Shown here: positions 1 to 6,819 of the stretch, piece after piece
How the letters are laid out: every line of letters starts with the position of its first letter
Numbering within the stretch: position 1 is the first letter of the stretch
Assembly (NCBI GenBank): GCA_014381485.1
Contig: JACNLN010000171.1
Location: 1-11,385, forward strand
Length of the DNA stretch: 11,385 bases
Reading direction: 5' to 3'
Source: Fidelibacterota bacterium
GTDB lineage: Bacteria; Fidelibacterota; Marinisomatia; Marinisomatales; CAZVFT01
Position numbers and translations under genes: made by a program
The notes under the pieces: generated by a model
Seen by the model: the letters and a program-made list of their open reading frames with translations, nothing else
What the model was told of the DNA's origin: nothing
Databases searched by the model: none

Positions 1-1166
1 AAATCTTCCACTAACTGCACTAAAACGGATGTTCCCACCAATAGTGCTTTTTCGTTAATATCAAAATGAGAGCAGTGATGCGGTACGCTCATAGGTTCCT
101 TATCTTCCGGTGCTGATCCCACAAAAAAGAAACAGCCAGGGACCTGCTGCAGAAAATAGCTGAAGTCCTCCCCGCCCATGGAGAGATAGGGAAATCCAAC
201 ATTATCTCCCACAATCTCTCTGGCAGCCTTCGTTAACTTTCCCACTTCTGCCTGAGTATTAACAGTAAGGGGATAACCATCTTTGTAATCGAGGGCAATT
301 TCAGCACCATAAGTCTTTGCGATGCCATCAGCAATTTCATTCATTCGCCTGATGATAAGCTGGCGATTTTCTTCACTGTAAGCTCTGGCTGTCCCGTACA
401 GTGTCCCCTTATCAGCGATTATATTGAAGCTGTCTCCCCCGTCAATTTTTCCAATGGATACTACCGTTGATTCCAGGGGGTTTGTATTCCGGCTCACGAT
501 GGTCTGAAAGTTTGTCACCAACTGAGCCGCCACTACAATGGCATCCACCGTTCCCTGAGGTGCGGCACCGTGCCCTCCTTTTCCTCTGATGGTGATGGTG
601 AACTTATCTGCAGCTGCCAGAGTGGGGCCATCCTTCACACCGATGGTACCAAATTCCTGATAGTTCCACAGATGAATTCCATAAATCTCATCCACATCAG
701 GATTTTTCAGAACACCATCTTCGATCATATAACGGGAGCCGCCACCCCCTTCCTCAGCAGGCTGGAAAATAAATTTTACCGTTCCTTTTAAATCTTCTCT
801 TTTTTCGGAAAGAATCCTCGCCGCACCCAGAAGCATTGCCATATGACCATCATGTCCACAGGCATGCATCACACATTCATTCTCAGATTTGAACGGCAGA
901 TCGTTTGTTTCCTGAATGGGCAGCGCATCCATATCAGCCCGCAGTCCGATAGTCGGTCCGGCATCAGCTCCCTGAAGGATACCCACTACACCTGTCTTCC
1001 CTACGTTGGTCTGTACAGCCACTCCCAACTCTTCAAGACGACTTGCTACAAATTTTGCCGTCTCGAATTCCTCAAATCCCAACTCGGGATGCTGATGAAG
1101 ATGGCGCCGGGTAGCAGTAATTTCATCCTGTATCGCCTCCACTTCAGTACGAAGATTAATGGTCAT
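1..1166 (-). CDS. M20D-family metallo-amidohydrolase (N-acyl-amino-acid / hippurate hydrolase type), C-terminus cut by window edge
   Basis: Probably a cytoplasmic di-metal hydrolase that removes an acyl group from N-acyl amino acids or similar amides. The reading frame is open for 388 codons to the window edge, so only about ten residues of the usual 390-400 should be missing. Visible motifs are RRHLHQHPELGFEE (20-33), the metal motif HACGHDGH (101-108, Cys103 and His105), QPAEEG (135-140, catalytic Glu138 and metal Glu139), GIHLWN (His165), a dimerisation-domain start near GKGGHGAAP (195-203), GGEDFSYF (331-338) and the final metal His364 in HHCSHF. The ATG at 1166 has AAGGAG six bases upstream (1173-1178), inside the 3' end of the phosphorylase gene. 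The two genes overlap by 11 bp and are probably cotranscribed and translationally coupled. The family is clear. The substrate is not, and nothing ties it chemically to nucleoside salvage. Confidence 0.93.
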   Translation of the reverse strand, partial: MTINLRTEVEAIQDEITATRRHLHQHPELGFEEFETAKFVASRLEELGVAVQTNVGKTGVVGILQGADAGPTIGLRADMDALPIQETNDLPFKSENECVMHACGHDGHMAMLLGAARILSEKREDLKGTVKFIFQPAEEGGGGSRYMIEDGVLKNPDVDEIYGIHLWNYQEFGTIGVKDGPTLAAADKFTITIRGKGGHGAAPQGTVDAIVVAAQLVTNFQTIVSRNTNPLESTVVSIGKIDGGDSFNIIADKGTLYGTARAYSEENRQLIIRRMNEIADGIAKTYGAEIALDYKDGYPLTVNTQAEVGKLTKAAREIVGDNVGFPYLSMGGEDFSYFLQQVPGCFFFVGSAPEDKEPMSVPHHCSHFDINEKALLVGTSVLVQLVED

Positions 1167-1977
1167 AATGGTCTCCTTTTCCAATGGTAATGATGATCCC
1201 CCTGATCAGTCGGGAAAATGTTTCGGAAACGCGGCTGGCCGTCTCCATTACCTCCTGGTGGGTTAAAGTGGCGGTGGTAATGCCAGCTGCATAATTGGTC
1301 AGGCAGGAAATTCCCAGTGCGTTAATACCCAACTTACCAGCAGTTCGGATTTCTGGTACCGTGGACATCCCCACGGCATCTCCACCAAGTTCCCGTATCA
1401 TTTCAATCTCGGCAGGTGTTTCAAAAGCTGGTCCCAGCGTCCAGGTGTAAATTCCCACTTTGAGATTAATATTCTCCCTGCTAGCTGCTGTACGGGCTAA
1501 TTTCAGTAGTTGTTCCGAGTGGAAGGGTTCACCCTTCACTACCGCAGGCAAATTGCTGCTCTCCCGAAATGTAAAGTCCAGATGCCCTTTGATTGCCATG
1601 AGATCACCGGGTTGAAAGTCTTTCCGGACTGAGCCGGCAGCGTTGGTGATAATAAGATTTTTTATTCCTAATTTGTGAAAGAGACGCTGAGGAAGTGTAA
1701 TAGTTTCTATGTCGTATCCCTCATAGTAATGAAACCGACCGCTGGCGAGAATGACCGGCTCTTGACCAATTGTTCCAATAACAAATTGTCCAGAATGTCC
1801 CTCAACCGTTGGGTGGGGATAGTGTGGAATGTCAGCATACGGTATGACAACAGAATTGGTTACCTGCTTCGTGAAGTGTCCCAAACCGGAGCCGAGAATA
1901 ACCGCCGTTTTAGGTTCCACTGCAGTCTGTTTGCGGATTGCGGTAACTATATCTTCCAAATGTGACTTACTTTTCAT
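1156..1977 (-). CDS. Purine nucleoside phosphorylase, trimeric class (6-oxopurine type; possible methylthioinosine phosphorylase)
   Basis: Phosphorolyses a purine nucleoside to free base and sugar 1-phosphate in the cytoplasm. The 273 residues match the usual 265-290 of trimeric PNPs. Motifs from the ATG are GSGLG (29-33, phosphate Ser30), EGHSGQFV (59-66), GRFHYYEGY (80-88), NAAGS (112-116), GPAFETPAEI (182-191, Glu186), GGDAVGMSTVPE (198-209) and SCLTNYAAG (224-232, Asn228). Glu186 and Asn228 match the human Glu201/Asn243 pair that selects 6-oxopurines. The Asp pair typical of MTA phosphorylases is absent, so inosine or guanosine analogues are expected substrates. The frame can be extended seven codons to a TTG at 1998, but neither start has a good ribosome site. 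I chose the ATG at 1977 because it leaves a family-typical N-terminus. With the MtaD and MtnA homologues elsewhere in the window, a role on methylthioinosine is possible; ordinary purine salvage is the alternative. Confidence 0.93.
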   Translation of the reverse strand: MKSKSHLEDIVTAIRKQTAVEPKTAVILGSGLGHFTKQVTNSVVIPYADIPHYPHPTVEGHSGQFVIGTIGQEPVILASGRFHYYEGYDIETITLPQRLFHKLGIKNLIITNAAGSVRKDFQPGDLMAIKGHLDFTFRESSNLPAVVKGEPFHSEQLLKLARTAASRENINLKVGIYTWTLGPAFETPAEIEMIRELGGDAVGMSTVPEIRTAGKLGINALGISCLTNYAAGITTATLTHQEVMETASRVSETFSRLIRGIIITIGKGDHYDH

Positions 1978-2059
1978 AGGGTACTTATTCCCAGTCAAGT
2001 TATCTCATACGTAATGGAAATTCAAGATAATTCCATTGATTTGGTAAAGGTGTCTGTGT

Positions 2060-2083
2060 AAGTTTCCCGCCGCTTGGGAACTT
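2060..2083. promoter_or_regulatory. Imperfect inverted repeat in the divergent PNP/MoxR intergenic region
   Basis: AAGTTTCCC at 2060-2068 and GGGAACTT at 2076-2083 form an inverted repeat with a 7-base spacer and one unpaired base. It lies 32 bp before the MoxR start codon and about 80 bp before the PNP start, so it could be an operator or a leader hairpin. No convincing -35/-10 pair was found in this gap; TTGATT...TAAGTT (17-bp spacer) is the best weak candidate on the plus strand. Confidence 0.3.
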
Positions 2084-2114
2084 GTAAAAAATTATTTAAT
2101 TCAAAGGAAAACTT

Positions 2115-3104
2115 ATGACAGAAAATAACGACATTAAGCTTGTTGAAGAACTTCATCAATCACGAGATAACATCTATGCTGAACTTGGTAAGATTATTAT
2201 TGGTCAGCGTAATATTCTCGAGCATATTTTAATTACTCTCATCTGCCGGGGACATGCGCTGATTATCGGCGTTCCCGGTCTGGCGAAAACGTTGATGATC
2301 AAATCCGTTGCTAACATACTGGATTTGAAATTCAGTCGTATTCAGTTTACACCGGATTTAATGCCAAGTGACATCACTGGTACGGAGATTATCGAGGAAG
2401 ACCATTCTACAGGAAAACGGGCATTCAAGTTTGTGAAGGGTCCAATTTTTGGGAATATTATTTTAGCTGATGAGATAAACCGTACCCCGCCAAAAACTCA
2501 GGCAGCTTTGCTGGAGGCAATGCAGGAATATAAAGTGACAGCAGCAGGTGTTTCCTACCCGCTGGAAGAACCGTTTCTTGTTCTCGCTACACAAAATCCC
2601 ATCGAACAGGAGGGAACCTATCCCCTTCCCGAAGCCCAGCTTGATCGGTTTATGTTCAGCATTAACATTGGTTATCCAAGTCAGGAAGAGGAAATAGAAA
2701 TTGTTAAATCTACTACCAGCGCTATGGAAGCCTCACTTGATATCGTCCTATTACAAAAACAGATTCTGAGCTATCAATTTCTTGTTCGGCGAGTTCCTGT
2801 TGCTGATAACGTGGTAGGGTTTGCAGTAAATCTGGTCTCAAAAACGCGACCTGGCGAGGAAAATAATTTTCAGTTTATCAATGACTGGGTAGACTGGGGG
2901 GCAAGCCCCCGGGCTTCTCAATATCTCATCTTAGGCGCTAAAGCCAGGTCTGTCCTGGAAGGACGTCCCACACCGGATATATCGGATGTAATCTCAATGG
3001 TCAAACCAGTCCTCCGCCATCGTGTCATCACTAATTTTAATGCCGAAGCTGATGGCGTTTCAACAGATGAAATTTTAGATAAATTGATGGATGTTATACG
3101 TTAG
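2115..3104 (+). CDS. MoxR-family AAA+ ATPase
   Basis: A cytoplasmic AAA+ ATPase of the MoxR type, a family thought to act as chaperones for partner vWA-domain proteins. It has 329 residues, normal for the family. Visible are Walker A GVPGLAKT (52-59), Walker B IILADE (115-120) followed by INRTPPKTQAALLEAMQE, sensor 1 ATQNP (158-162), the arginine-finger region LPEAQLDRF (171-179), sensor 2 GASPRAS (262-268) and the closing RHRV.TNF motif. AAAGGA lies six bases before the ATG. The partner gene is the DUF58 gene downstream, but the two are separated by an inserted element. The last codons (GTT ATA CGT TAG) already lie inside the element's first 7-bp repeats, so the C-terminal residues VIR and the stop appear to come from the insertion. 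Confidence 0.95.
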   Translation: MTENNDIKLVEELHQSRDNIYAELGKIIIGQRNILEHILITLICRGHALIIGVPGLAKTLMIKSVANILDLKFSRIQFTPDLMPSDITGTEIIEEDHSTGKRAFKFVKGPIFGNIILADEINRTPPKTQAALLEAMQEYKVTAAGVSYPLEEPFLVLATQNPIEQEGTYPLPEAQLDRFMFSINIGYPSQEEEIEIVKSTTSAMEASLDIVLLQKQILSYQFLVRRVPVADNVVGFAVNLVSKTRPGEENNFQFINDWVDWGASPRASQYLILGAKARSVLEGRPTPDISDVISMVKPVLRHRVITNFNAEADGVSTDEILDKLMDVIR

Positions 3105-3126
3105 GCGTTGGACGTTAGACGTTATG
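3092..3126 (+). repeat. Left tandem heptamer array (consensus about CGTTRGA, five units)
   Basis: Five adjacent 7-bp units, TGTTATA, CGTTAGG, CGTTGGA, CGTTAGA and CGTTATG, run with no gaps from the end of the MoxR gene to just before the GAGGT ribosome site of the four-helix-bundle gene. The second unit and the first base of the first/second junction carry the MoxR stop region (TAG at 3102-3104). Confidence 0.8.
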
Positions 3127-3130
3127 AGGT
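3126..3130 (+). promoter_or_regulatory. Ribosome-binding site GAGGT deciding a TTG start
   Basis: GAGGT lies eight bases before the TTG at 3139. The only nearby ATG (3124) reads just two codons before a stop, so this site supports the TTG as the real start of the four-helix-bundle gene. Confidence 0.6.
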
Positions 3131-3138
3131 AAAAGTAT

Positions 3139-3501
3139 TTGGCATCATTCAAAGATTTAGAAGTTTTTCAATTAGCTGTACAGTATGTGAAGTCTATCTA
3201 CCGAACAACTCAAGGGTTCCCAAAAGAAGAACAATATGGTTTGACGAGTCAACTAAGAGATGCTGCTGTCAACATTCCGTCATGCATTGCTGAAGGATCA
3301 GGACGTCGAACTGCAGCTGATCGAAAACATTATATAGATATTGCAATAGGCTCACTTTTTGAAACTCACTCACAATTGATCATTGCAAAAGAACTGAATT
3401 ATATCACTAAATCAAAAGTAAAAAAGGCTGAAGAATTCATAGAAAAGCTTAAAGCCAAACTAATCGCTTACCAGAAATCGATTAAAGACCGACCAGAATG
3501 A
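3139..3501 (+). CDS. Four-helix-bundle protein of the 23S rRNA intervening-sequence (S23/IVP) family
   Basis: A 120-residue, mostly helical cytoplasmic protein; its biochemical role is not established for the family. It follows the family pattern closely: FKDLEVFQLAVQYVKSIY (4-21), FPKEEQYGLTSQLRDAAVNI (27-46), PSCIAEGSGRR (47-57), then YIDIAIGSLFETHSQLIIAK (65-84). Relatives are coded inside 23S rRNA intervening sequences in some bacteria, are common as stand-alone genes, and are structurally related to Avd of diversity-generating retroelements. The TTG start at 3139 has GAGGT eight bases upstream. The gene sits between MoxR and DUF58 and is framed by inverted heptamer repeats, so it looks inserted rather than an original operon member. 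No reverse transcriptase or variable repeat is present, so a retroelement role is unlikely here. Confidence 0.9.
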   Translation: MASFKDLEVFQLAVQYVKSIYRTTQGFPKEEQYGLTSQLRDAAVNIPSCIAEGSGRRTAADRKHYIDIAIGSLFETHSQLIIAKELNYITKSKVKKAEEFIEKLKAKLIAYQKSIKDRPE

Positions 3502-3502
3502 A

Positions 3503-3530
3503 CGTTTTATATTGGACGTTAGACGCCACA
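3503..3530 (+). repeat. Internal degenerate heptamer array after the four-helix-bundle gene
   Basis: Two bases after the four-helix-bundle stop codon come CGTTTTA, TATTGGA, CGTTAGA and CGCCACA. This copy is in the same orientation as the left array and shares the 14-mer TTGGACGTTAGACG with it (3109-3122 region against 3512-3525 region). Direct copies on both sides of the gene could allow deletion by recombination. Confidence 0.6.
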
Positions 3531-3596
3531 CACAGATTTCCTGTTAAATTGTTACGAAAAACACAATGAACTTTTTTAGCAATGTATTACAATGCA

Positions 3597-3638
3597 TACA
3601 ACGAATAACATCAAACATATAACGTCGAACGTATAACA
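3597..3638 (-). repeat. Right inverted heptamer array (six units)
   Basis: Read on the minus strand from 3638 the units are TGTTATA, CGTTCGA, CGTTATA, TGTTTGA, TGTTATT and CGTTGTA. The outermost unit is identical to the outermost unit of the left array, and the next begins CGTT in both. The array occupies the place where the DUF58 ribosome site should be, and its last base is the A of the DUF58 ATG. Confidence 0.75.
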
Positions 3639-4537
3639 TGCCTACTGTTGACAAACGTAAATACCTCCAGCCTGATATTGTGGCGAAGCTGAATAATATG
3701 TCACTTCGTGCTCGATTGGTTGTGGAAGGATATATCATCGGAATGCATAAAAGTCCCTATCACGGCTTCAGTGTAGAATTTGCGGAACATAGAACCTACG
3801 GTCCCGGTGACGAGATCCGCTACCTTGACTGGAAATTATACGGCAAAACCGACCGGTTTTACATTAAACAATTTGAAGAGGAAACCAACCTCCGATCCTA
3901 TATTATCCTGGACACCAGTAAGTCCATGACGTATGCAAGCGGAAAAGTTTCCAAACTGGATTACAGCAGTTACCTCTCCGCTGCCCTCGCATATTTGATG
4001 CTGAGACAACAAGATGGTGTATCCCTTACATTGTTTGACGAAAAGGTAAAAGGATACGTACCTCCCCGTTCAACTTTGGGGCATTTGGATACGCTTCTGG
4101 TAGAATTAGAACATCTTGAAACAGGTCCCGATACTAAAATCGCGCCAACGCTCCATCAACTTGCTGAAAAGATCAAAAAACGTGGACTTATTATCCTGAT
4201 TTCAGATCTTTTGGACAACCCTGAAGAGGTTATTACTGGACTGAAACACTTTCGACATAAGAAAAACGAGGTTATTGTATTTCACATTCTTGACAGACAG
4301 GAAACCGAATTTGATTTTTCAACCCGAACACGTTTCCATGATCTTGAAAGTGGTGAGGAAATCACAACGGAACCGTGGCATATCCAAAAAGCCTACCAGG
4401 AGGTAGTAAGACAATTTCAGCACTACTATAAAACAAAATGCAGAAAGCGGAACATTGATTATGTTCCGCTTTTCACAGATCAAACACTCGATCTTGCCCT
4501 GACCGGCTATTTAAGAAAACGAAAAGTTATTGGTTAA
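3638..4537 (+). CDS. DUF58 domain protein (vWA-like fold), MoxR partner
   Basis: A 299-residue protein of the DUF58 family, which normally works with the adjacent MoxR ATPase; the precise function is unknown. The conserved N-terminal block is intact: LRARLVVEGYIIGMHKSPYHGFSVEFAEHR (23-52), then YGPGDEIRYLDWKLYGKTDRFYIKQFEEETN (54-84). A MIDAS-like DTSKS (92-96) follows in a vWA-type fold, with SDLLD at 189-193. No membrane segment is evident, so it is probably soluble. There is no Shine-Dalgarno site before the ATG, because the upstream bases belong to the right heptamer array. Translation may depend on coupling or RNA structure. The usual downstream BatA/BatB-type genes are absent: the next gene is convergent and its stop codon abuts this one with no spacer. 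Confidence 0.93.
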   Translation: MPTVDKRKYLQPDIVAKLNNMSLRARLVVEGYIIGMHKSPYHGFSVEFAEHRTYGPGDEIRYLDWKLYGKTDRFYIKQFEEETNLRSYIILDTSKSMTYASGKVSKLDYSSYLSAALAYLMLRQQDGVSLTLFDEKVKGYVPPRSTLGHLDTLLVELEHLETGPDTKIAPTLHQLAEKIKKRGLIILISDLLDNPEEVITGLKHFRHKKNEVIVFHILDRQETEFDFSTRTRFHDLESGEEITTEPWHIQKAYQEVVRQFQHYYKTKCRKRNIDYVPLFTDQTLDLALTGYLRKRKVIG

Positions 4538-5605
4538 CTATTCGAACTCCTTTGCTTTATCAAACCACTCTTGGGCTTCATCTATCCGACCCTGCCGATA
4601 GATGGATATGGCGTAGGCTTTCATAATACCTGGATTATCTGGTTCCAGCCTGAGAACCTTTCTGTAGTAGTACTCAGCATCCTCCCACTGCTCCATATTC
4701 GCATACGCTTCCGCTATACCCAAGATGGCATCTCTATCATTAGGATCCAATCTGAGAACTTTTTGAAATTTTTCTTCCGCAAGATCAAAATCGTTAATCT
4801 GAAGATAGAGTACTCCCATATTGAAATGTAGATCGATATTCTCTGGATCCTCTCGAAGGGCTTTTTTGTAAGCAAAAATGGCACCTTCTCTATCCCCCTT
4901 GTTGTAATAGGCATCAGCTAAGAGACGTGCAACGCGACTGTCTCTGGGATTTACTTTAAGCGCCTTTTCCAGCAACTCGATGGCTCCATCCACATCTCCT
5001 TCATCCAGTGATATCTGCCCTGCTGTTAAAAGAAGTTCAATATCTTCAGGATTTCGTTTCATAGCGTCATCAAGAGTGGCAATCATCTCTTCCTGTTTTT
5101 CTAATTGAATGTAACAGAAAAGAAGATTCCGGTAAGTTTTTGGCTCTTCGGGATCAACTTTCTGAGCAGTTTCAAATGCTTCCAGAGCTGATTCATAATT
5201 CGCTATTTTATTCTCATCAGCACCCTGAAGAGCTTCATTGAATAATTCCGCTCCCTTGTTATAATAATTCGTCCAGTGTTTTGAGCGAATATTCTCCACT
5301 CCTTCCCTGACCGTAAATCCAGCTGGTAATTTGAAGTCCGCTCCGAGGGATAACGCTTTATCCAACATCTCGTTCATTTTATCCCACTGCTCTTTTCTGG
5401 CATAAATCTCCGCTCCGAGATGATAATAGACCTCCGGGTTGTCTGGCTCAACATCTAATGCTGCAATCAACATCTCCTCCGCTTTTTCCCAGTTATCCTC
5501 CCGGATGTAAATTCTGGCAGATGTCAACTGCTCACTGGCACATCCCCAGAAAAAGATTAGTAACAGTACAGTAACAGTCAAAATGAGAATCTTATTCCTT
5601 TGCAT
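4538..5605 (-). CDS. TPR-repeat lipoprotein
   Basis: A 355-residue lipoprotein with about nine tetratricopeptide repeats, likely a periplasm-facing scaffold anchored by lipid. The signal peptide runs MQRNK, then a hydrophobic stretch (6-20) and the lipobox FWGC with Cys22; Ala-Ser follow, so an outer-membrane destination is possible. TPR units lie roughly at 24-57, 58-91, 115-153, 154-186, 187-220, 221-254, 255-288, 289-322 and 323-355, with clear Asp-Pro/Glu-Pro turns (for example DPNDRDA and EPDNPGI). AGGAGG at 5614-5619 is eight bases before the ATG, an excellent ribosome site. The partner is unknown. It follows the PfkB kinase by 73 bp and may be read from its own promoter or from the kinase transcript. 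Confidence 0.92.
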   Translation of the reverse strand: MQRNKILILTVTVLLLIFFWGCASEQLTSARIYIREDNWEKAEEMLIAALDVEPDNPEVYYHLGAEIYARKEQWDKMNEMLDKALSLGADFKLPAGFTVREGVENIRSKHWTNYYNKGAELFNEALQGADENKIANYESALEAFETAQKVDPEEPKTYRNLLFCYIQLEKQEEMIATLDDAMKRNPEDIELLLTAGQISLDEGDVDGAIELLEKALKVNPRDSRVARLLADAYYNKGDREGAIFAYKKALREDPENIDLHFNMGVLYLQINDFDLAEEKFQKVLRLDPNDRDAILGIAEAYANMEQWEDAEYYYRKVLRLEPDNPGIMKAYAISIYRQGRIDEAQEWFDKAKEFE

Positions 5606-5653
5606 TGAATTAACCTCCTGAATTGAAAATAAATTAATATTTATCCCGCTAAA

Positions 5654-5682
5654 AATTTAACAATCCTGTTAAGGGGTATCAA
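5654..5682 (-). promoter_or_regulatory. Possible sigma70-type promoter for the TPR lipoprotein
   Basis: On the minus strand TTGATA (5677-5682) and TAAATT (5654-5659) are separated by 17 bases. Transcription would start near 5647, about 40 bases before the ATG. The -35 box overlaps the end of the kinase gene. The -10 box matches only four of six consensus bases. Confidence 0.35.
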
Positions 5683-6590
5683 GACATTAAAGACCATTCC
5701 TTAATCATCTGACTCCGATGTTTTATGGAATTCATTGTTACACCCTCCAGTCCCTCTGTCCCAAAACCTTCCACACAAAACGATGCCACTGAAGAACCTG
5801 CAACAAGAGCCTCCACCATGGATAATCCACTCGCCAGACCACCTACAAATCCCCCGGCGAAGGAATCACCCGCTCCTGTTGGATCCTTTACTATCTTTAC
5901 ATGATAAGCACCCACCCGGATGACATTTGAAGCAGTCACCAGAATTGCCCCCTGTTTTCCCAATTTAACCACCACTGTTTCTGGTCCCATATTTATGATT
6001 TCTTTCGCTGCGGTTACAGGATCGGTTTCCCCCGTTAGAAGATGTGACTCAGAATCGTTCACCAAAAGAACATCTACCCTTTCAAGAACACCCTCGAGAC
6101 TCTCACGAGCTATGTCTATCCATAAGTTCATGGTATCACAAACCACCATATCTGGATCTTCGATCTGATTTAAAACATCCAATTGCAATGTTGGTTGAAT
6201 ATTAGCGAGAAAAACATTCTTGATCTTCTTATTGGCAGAACTGAGACGTGGCTGGAACCGCTCAAATACCCCCAGCTCTGTAAATAGAGTAGTTCTATTT
6301 TCCCAATCCTCGTGATACCGACCGCCCCATTGGAATGTTTTTCCTTCCAGCACTTGAAGATCATCCAGGTTAGCAGCGTGTTTTCGAAAAAGAGCCATTC
6401 CTCTTTTTGGAAAATCTGAGCCCACAATACCAACAACATGTACGGGGGAAAATTTGCATGCAGCTAATGTGAAATATGTTGCTGAACCACCGATGACTTC
6501 ACCTTTTTGACCATCAGGCATCTCCAGCCAGTCAAGGGCGATAGAACCGACAACCAGTACGGGTTTATTTTGATGCTTCAAAACGGTCAA
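5679..6590 (-). CDS. PfkB-family (ribokinase-like) carbohydrate or nucleoside kinase
   Basis: A 303-residue cytoplasmic ATP-dependent kinase that phosphorylates a sugar or nucleoside hydroxyl. Features in order are the first strand VLVVGSIALDW (11-21), the glycine signature GGSATYFTLAA (34-44), VGIVGSDFP (53-61), GRYHEDWENRTT (90-101), DTMNLW (152-157), VNDSE (177-181), VVVKLGKQGA (206-215) and the anion-hole/catalytic motif DPTGAGDSFAGG (236-247, catalytic Asp242). The start is uncertain: a stop lies two codons upstream of the TTG at 6590, the TTG at codon 4 (6581) is the alternative, and the first ATG (codon 24) would delete the first strand. No ribosome site is well placed. The substrate cannot be read from the sequence. 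Members of this kinase type can occur near methylthioadenosine-salvage genes, which would fit the window, but that is from memory and unverified. Confidence 0.88.
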   Translation of the reverse strand: MTVLKHQNKPVLVVGSIALDWLEMPDGQKGEVIGGSATYFTLAACKFSPVHVVGIVGSDFPKRGMALFRKHAANLDDLQVLEGKTFQWGGRYHEDWENRTTLFTELGVFERFQPRLSSANKKIKNVFLANIQPTLQLDVLNQIEDPDMVVCDTMNLWIDIARESLEGVLERVDVLLVNDSESHLLTGETDPVTAAKEIINMGPETVVVKLGKQGAILVTASNVIRVGAYHVKIVKDPTGAGDSFAGGFVGGLASGLSMVEALVAGSSVASFCVEGFGTEGLEGVTMNSIKHRSQMIKEWSLMS

Positions 6591-6607
6591 ATTTTAGCCA
6601 GACCTTA

Positions 6608-6623
6608 TCCCTTATGCAAGGGA
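6608..6623. repeat. Hairpin just upstream of the PfkB kinase start
   Basis: TCCCTT (6608-6613) and AAGGGA (6618-6623) are perfect 6-base arms around a 4-base loop, 18 bp before the kinase TTG. It could be an operator or leader hairpin for the kinase. Confidence 0.35.
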
Positions 6624-6654
6624 AACTCCAAGATCGATTTCGGGATATCACCAA

Positions 6655-6671
6655 AAAAATGTGTGATGAAC
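6655..6671 (+). repeat. 17-bp direct repeat, copy 1
   Basis: AAAAATGTGTGATGAAC is identical to the copy at 7286-7302, and the flanking bases differ on both sides. The pair brackets a 614-bp non-coding segment. Confidence 0.75.
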
Positions 6672-6721
6672 CAAGAAAGGATGTGAATAACCCACCCCGT
6701 CTCCGCCGGCTGGCGAATCCA

Positions 6722-6738
6722 CCCCTCCATTGGAGGGG
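6722..6738. repeat. GC-rich palindrome CCCCTCCA-T-TGGAGGGG
   Basis: The perfect 8-base arms around one base are much richer in G+C than the surroundings, and the flanks CCACCCCGTCTCCGCCGG also stand out. This is the look of an interspersed palindromic repeat, and the partner hairpin at 6802-6819 lies 63 bp away. Confidence 0.55.
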
Positions 6739-6801
6739 AATTTGTGTGCCGTGATAATGTGTTACATCGATCCACTTTGTTAGTCCCATCTTGAGAGGGG
6801 T

Positions 6802-6819
6802 CTCCCGAGCCTTCGGGAG
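6802..6819. repeat. GC-rich hairpin CTCCCGA-gcct-TCGGGAG
   Basis: Perfect 7-base arms with a 4-base loop, flanked by GAGAGGGGT and GGGGTGTG. There is no T-run on either side, so it is not a standard intrinsic terminator. It probably belongs to the same repeat unit as 6722-6738. Confidence 0.5.

Larger units (their letters stand above)
3091..3639 (+). mobile_element. Candidate insertion element: four-helix-bundle ORF between inverted heptamer arrays
   Basis: A 549-bp segment interrupts the MoxR-DUF58 gene pair. Its outermost 12 bases are perfect inverted repeats: ATGTTATACGTT at 3091-3102 and AACGTATAACAT at 3628-3639. Each continues inward as tandem heptamers, five on the left (3092-3126) and six on the right (3597-3638). 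In register the two 35-base ends match at 27 positions as inverted repeats. The only gene inside is the four-helix-bundle ORF. In RNA the ends could pair into a long stem with the ORF in the loop, as in 23S rRNA intervening sequences that encode related proteins. No transposase is present and no clear target duplication was found, so mobility is inferred. Confidence 0.55.

Noticed and set aside
843..1190. A 115-codon plus-strand frame at the left end
   Set aside because: It is antisense to the M20 amidohydrolase, whose motifs are fully conserved over the same bases.
3092..3638. Heptamer arrays as a CRISPR or a diversity-generating retroelement
   Set aside because: Units are 7 bp with no spacers, so it is not CRISPR. 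There is no reverse transcriptase or template/variable repeat pair, so the Avd-like fold alone does not make it a retroelement.
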